The notes under the pieces were generated by a model. That model was not told where the DNA came from. It saw only the letters and a list, made by a program, of their open reading frames with translations, and did no database searches. From the NCBI GenBank assembly GCA_937928045.1, contig CALFWO010000015.1:62001-126000 (forward strand): 64,000 nt of DNA, written 5' to 3'. The stretch comes from an uncultured Saprospiraceae bacterium (lineage in GTDB: Bacteria; Bacteroidota; Bacteroidia; Chitinophagales; Saprospiraceae). How positions within the stretch are numbered: position 1 is the first letter of the stretch; every line of letters starts with the position of its first letter. Of the stretch, positions 62,944 through 64,000 are shown one piece after another. The position numbers and the translations under genes are program-made.

Positions 62944-64000
62944 CTATTCTATTACAATTTCCAATTGCTTGGAATTTGCTTTATCCTTCATGACTAGATC
63001 ATAGGTCCCACTTGGTAACATCAGCGAAGTAGCTATACTCGGATCTACTACTTCAATTACATCTACTGGCACAGCAAAATTTTTGTCTTCTCCTTTTTTG
63101 TATGCGCGAACCAAACAAGGATAATTCATATCGTGTTTGTCAGGATTGAAAACGTACGGTTTTCTATAGCCTTCCATTTGCATCCAAGCCGGACGATTGT
63201 TCGGGTAGTTATGCTTCGGGTGGAATACTTGAATATCAAAACATTGTTTGAATCGTTCATGCGCAGTTTCATCATACGTTTTTTGCACAAAAGCTTCAGG
63301 TTCTTCGCCAGTAGATTTTGAATAAACAGTCGCTTGATTCAACATCATTTTGGCATAAAGCGGATCATTTTCTGGCGGACAATGTTCAATCATTCTACTT
63401 TGATCCACAGTTAATGGATTCTTCCTCGTCAAAGATTTAAACCAAGTGGCCATGGCCGATTCTCCATTGATCGAATATTCACGAATTGAATTTTCCTTTG
63501 CCAAGACAATAATCTTAGCATCAGAATCTGCACGCATTATACGACTGATGTTCATGGCTTGAGCCCAAGCCAAAGCATTCTTATCAACAATCTTTGCATC
63601 AGTGCTGCTTACTTTGGGGCTAATAATTTTCTTGGCCTTGCCCAATTCATCAGCAGTTGGTTGGTATCCTGACACAATAAAACCAAGAGCCAGCGCTTCA
63701 CGAATCAAATCTCCAAAGACCGGTTCCTTGATTGAATATCCCGAGTTCATTACAGCGTAGCCACGCGTTTTTAACTGAGTATCATCGTTATTGAATGCTT
63801 CGACTGCTAAGTAACGATAACCTTGATCCCATAGGTCCGCCAATAACAGTTGCGCGAACGCTCTGGTCTGCGGAAACCGATTAGATTCATTAATAAACAA
63901 AAAGTCATTTTGGGCTGTAGCTGCTAGAATGTAATCCTTGGCACTCTTTGCTTTATATTTTGATAGTCTTTTTGAGACATCTGGTTCGCCATGGTACAGT
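62944..64000 (-). CDS. Uncharacterised protein, EreA/ChaN-like pattern, 5' end outside the window
   Basis: The frame is open to the window edge on the minus strand, with about 33 additional codons beyond the apparent TTG at 63898-63900, so the gene is truncated by the window and its start lies outside. The visible ~351 residues begin near the EreA/ChaN-like pattern (FINESNRFPQTRAFAQLLLADL, GYRYLAVEAFN), seen in erythromycin-esterase-like and heme-binding ChaN-like proteins, but the catalytic residues cannot be verified. The C-terminus adds a small beta domain (VDVIEVVDPS, LPSGTYDLVM). Function uncertain. Confidence 0.6.
   Translation of the reverse strand, partial: LYHGEPDVSKRLSKYKAKSAKDYILAATAQNDFLFINESNRFPQTRAFAQLLLADLWDQGYRYLAVEAFNNDDTQLKTRGYAVMNSGYSIKEPVFGDLIREALALGFIVSGYQPTADELGKAKKIISPKVSSTDAKIVDKNALAWAQAMNISRIMRADSDAKIIVLAKENSIREYSINGESAMATWFKSLTRKNPLTVDQSRMIEHCPPENDPLYAKMMLNQATVYSKSTGEEPEAFVQKTYDETAHERFKQCFDIQVFHPKHNYPNNRPAWMQMEGYRKPYVFNPDKHDMNYPCLVRAYKKGEDKNFAVPVDVIEVVDPSIATSLMLPSGTYDLVMKDKANSKQLEIVIE

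Overview
The window is AT-rich, gene-dense chromosomal DNA from a Bacteroidota bacterium, most likely a Saprospiria-type or related free-living, probably marine or freshwater, gliding relative. The support is type IX secretion (T9SS) sorting tails of both kinds (several type A tails and one type B tail with the ANAFSPNGDGLND motif), signal peptides ending in Q (..SFAQ, ..VSAQ), DUF4397 and DUF4252 proteins, a type III glutamine synthetase, and the absence of Shine-Dalgarno-like start sites. No rRNA, tRNA, CRISPR array, IS element or prophage gene was recognised.

Layout. 1-7.6 kb: the N-terminal part of a secreted M1 peptidase, a 680-base gap with two copies of a hairpin-plus-26-base repeat, a probable lipid-binding-type protein, a gamma-glutamyltransferase, and a large T9SS-sorted CotH-kinase protein. 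8-12.4 kb: a secreted six-hairpin glycosidase and a triple-repeat DUF4397 surface protein, separated by a strong terminator. 12.6-16.1 kb: a compact nitric-oxide signalling operon (H-NOX sensor, hybrid histidine kinase with C-terminal Hpt, LytTR response regulator). 16.1-32.6 kb: a surface-polysaccharide locus. A ten-gene minus-strand operon (acyltransferase, flippase, glycosyltransferase, polymerase, glycosyltransferase, pseB, pseC, pseF, a pseG-pseH fusion, pseI) makes CMP-pseudaminic acid and assembles a Wzx/Wzy-type polymer. Divergent plus-strand genes supply a Wzz-like length regulator, the initiating glycan-phosphate transferase, another glycosyltransferase and a leucine-rich-repeat T9SS protein.

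32.8-37.8 kb: an ECF sigma factor, a membrane anti-sigma candidate, three successive DUF4252 proteins and an ABC-2 exporter, in one plus-strand run. 37.9-46.5 kb: mostly household genes (a small membrane protein, a DUF4153/DUF4173-type membrane protein, a TPR protein, an SPFH protein, an FG-GAP T9SS protein, glnN).

46.7-53.0 kb: two large, related, exported proteins in convergent orientation. Each carries a phosphohistidine (LSH) domain followed by a PPDK-type ATP-grasp domain. This is the domain order of glucan, water dikinases, here in secreted proteins; it is the most unusual feature of the window. 53.3-54.8 kb: a decayed MarR-DinB-GNAT operon in which only the DinB gene is intact, with a 20-base-arm operator palindrome still in front of it. 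54.9-58.1 kb: a VIT/von Willebrand A protein paired with a membrane-anchored protein carrying a His/Cys caspase-like dyad. 58.3-64 kb: a TRIC-type channel, a nucleotidyltransferase-methyltransferase fusion, a TPR lipoprotein, a DJ-1/PfpI-like lipoprotein without its nucleophilic cysteine, a GNAT enzyme and the 3' part of an uncharacterised gene that runs off the window.

Functional names come from motifs and family patterns recognised by eye; no database search was run. Several start codons were moved from the longest open frame to an internal ATG, as stated in each entry.
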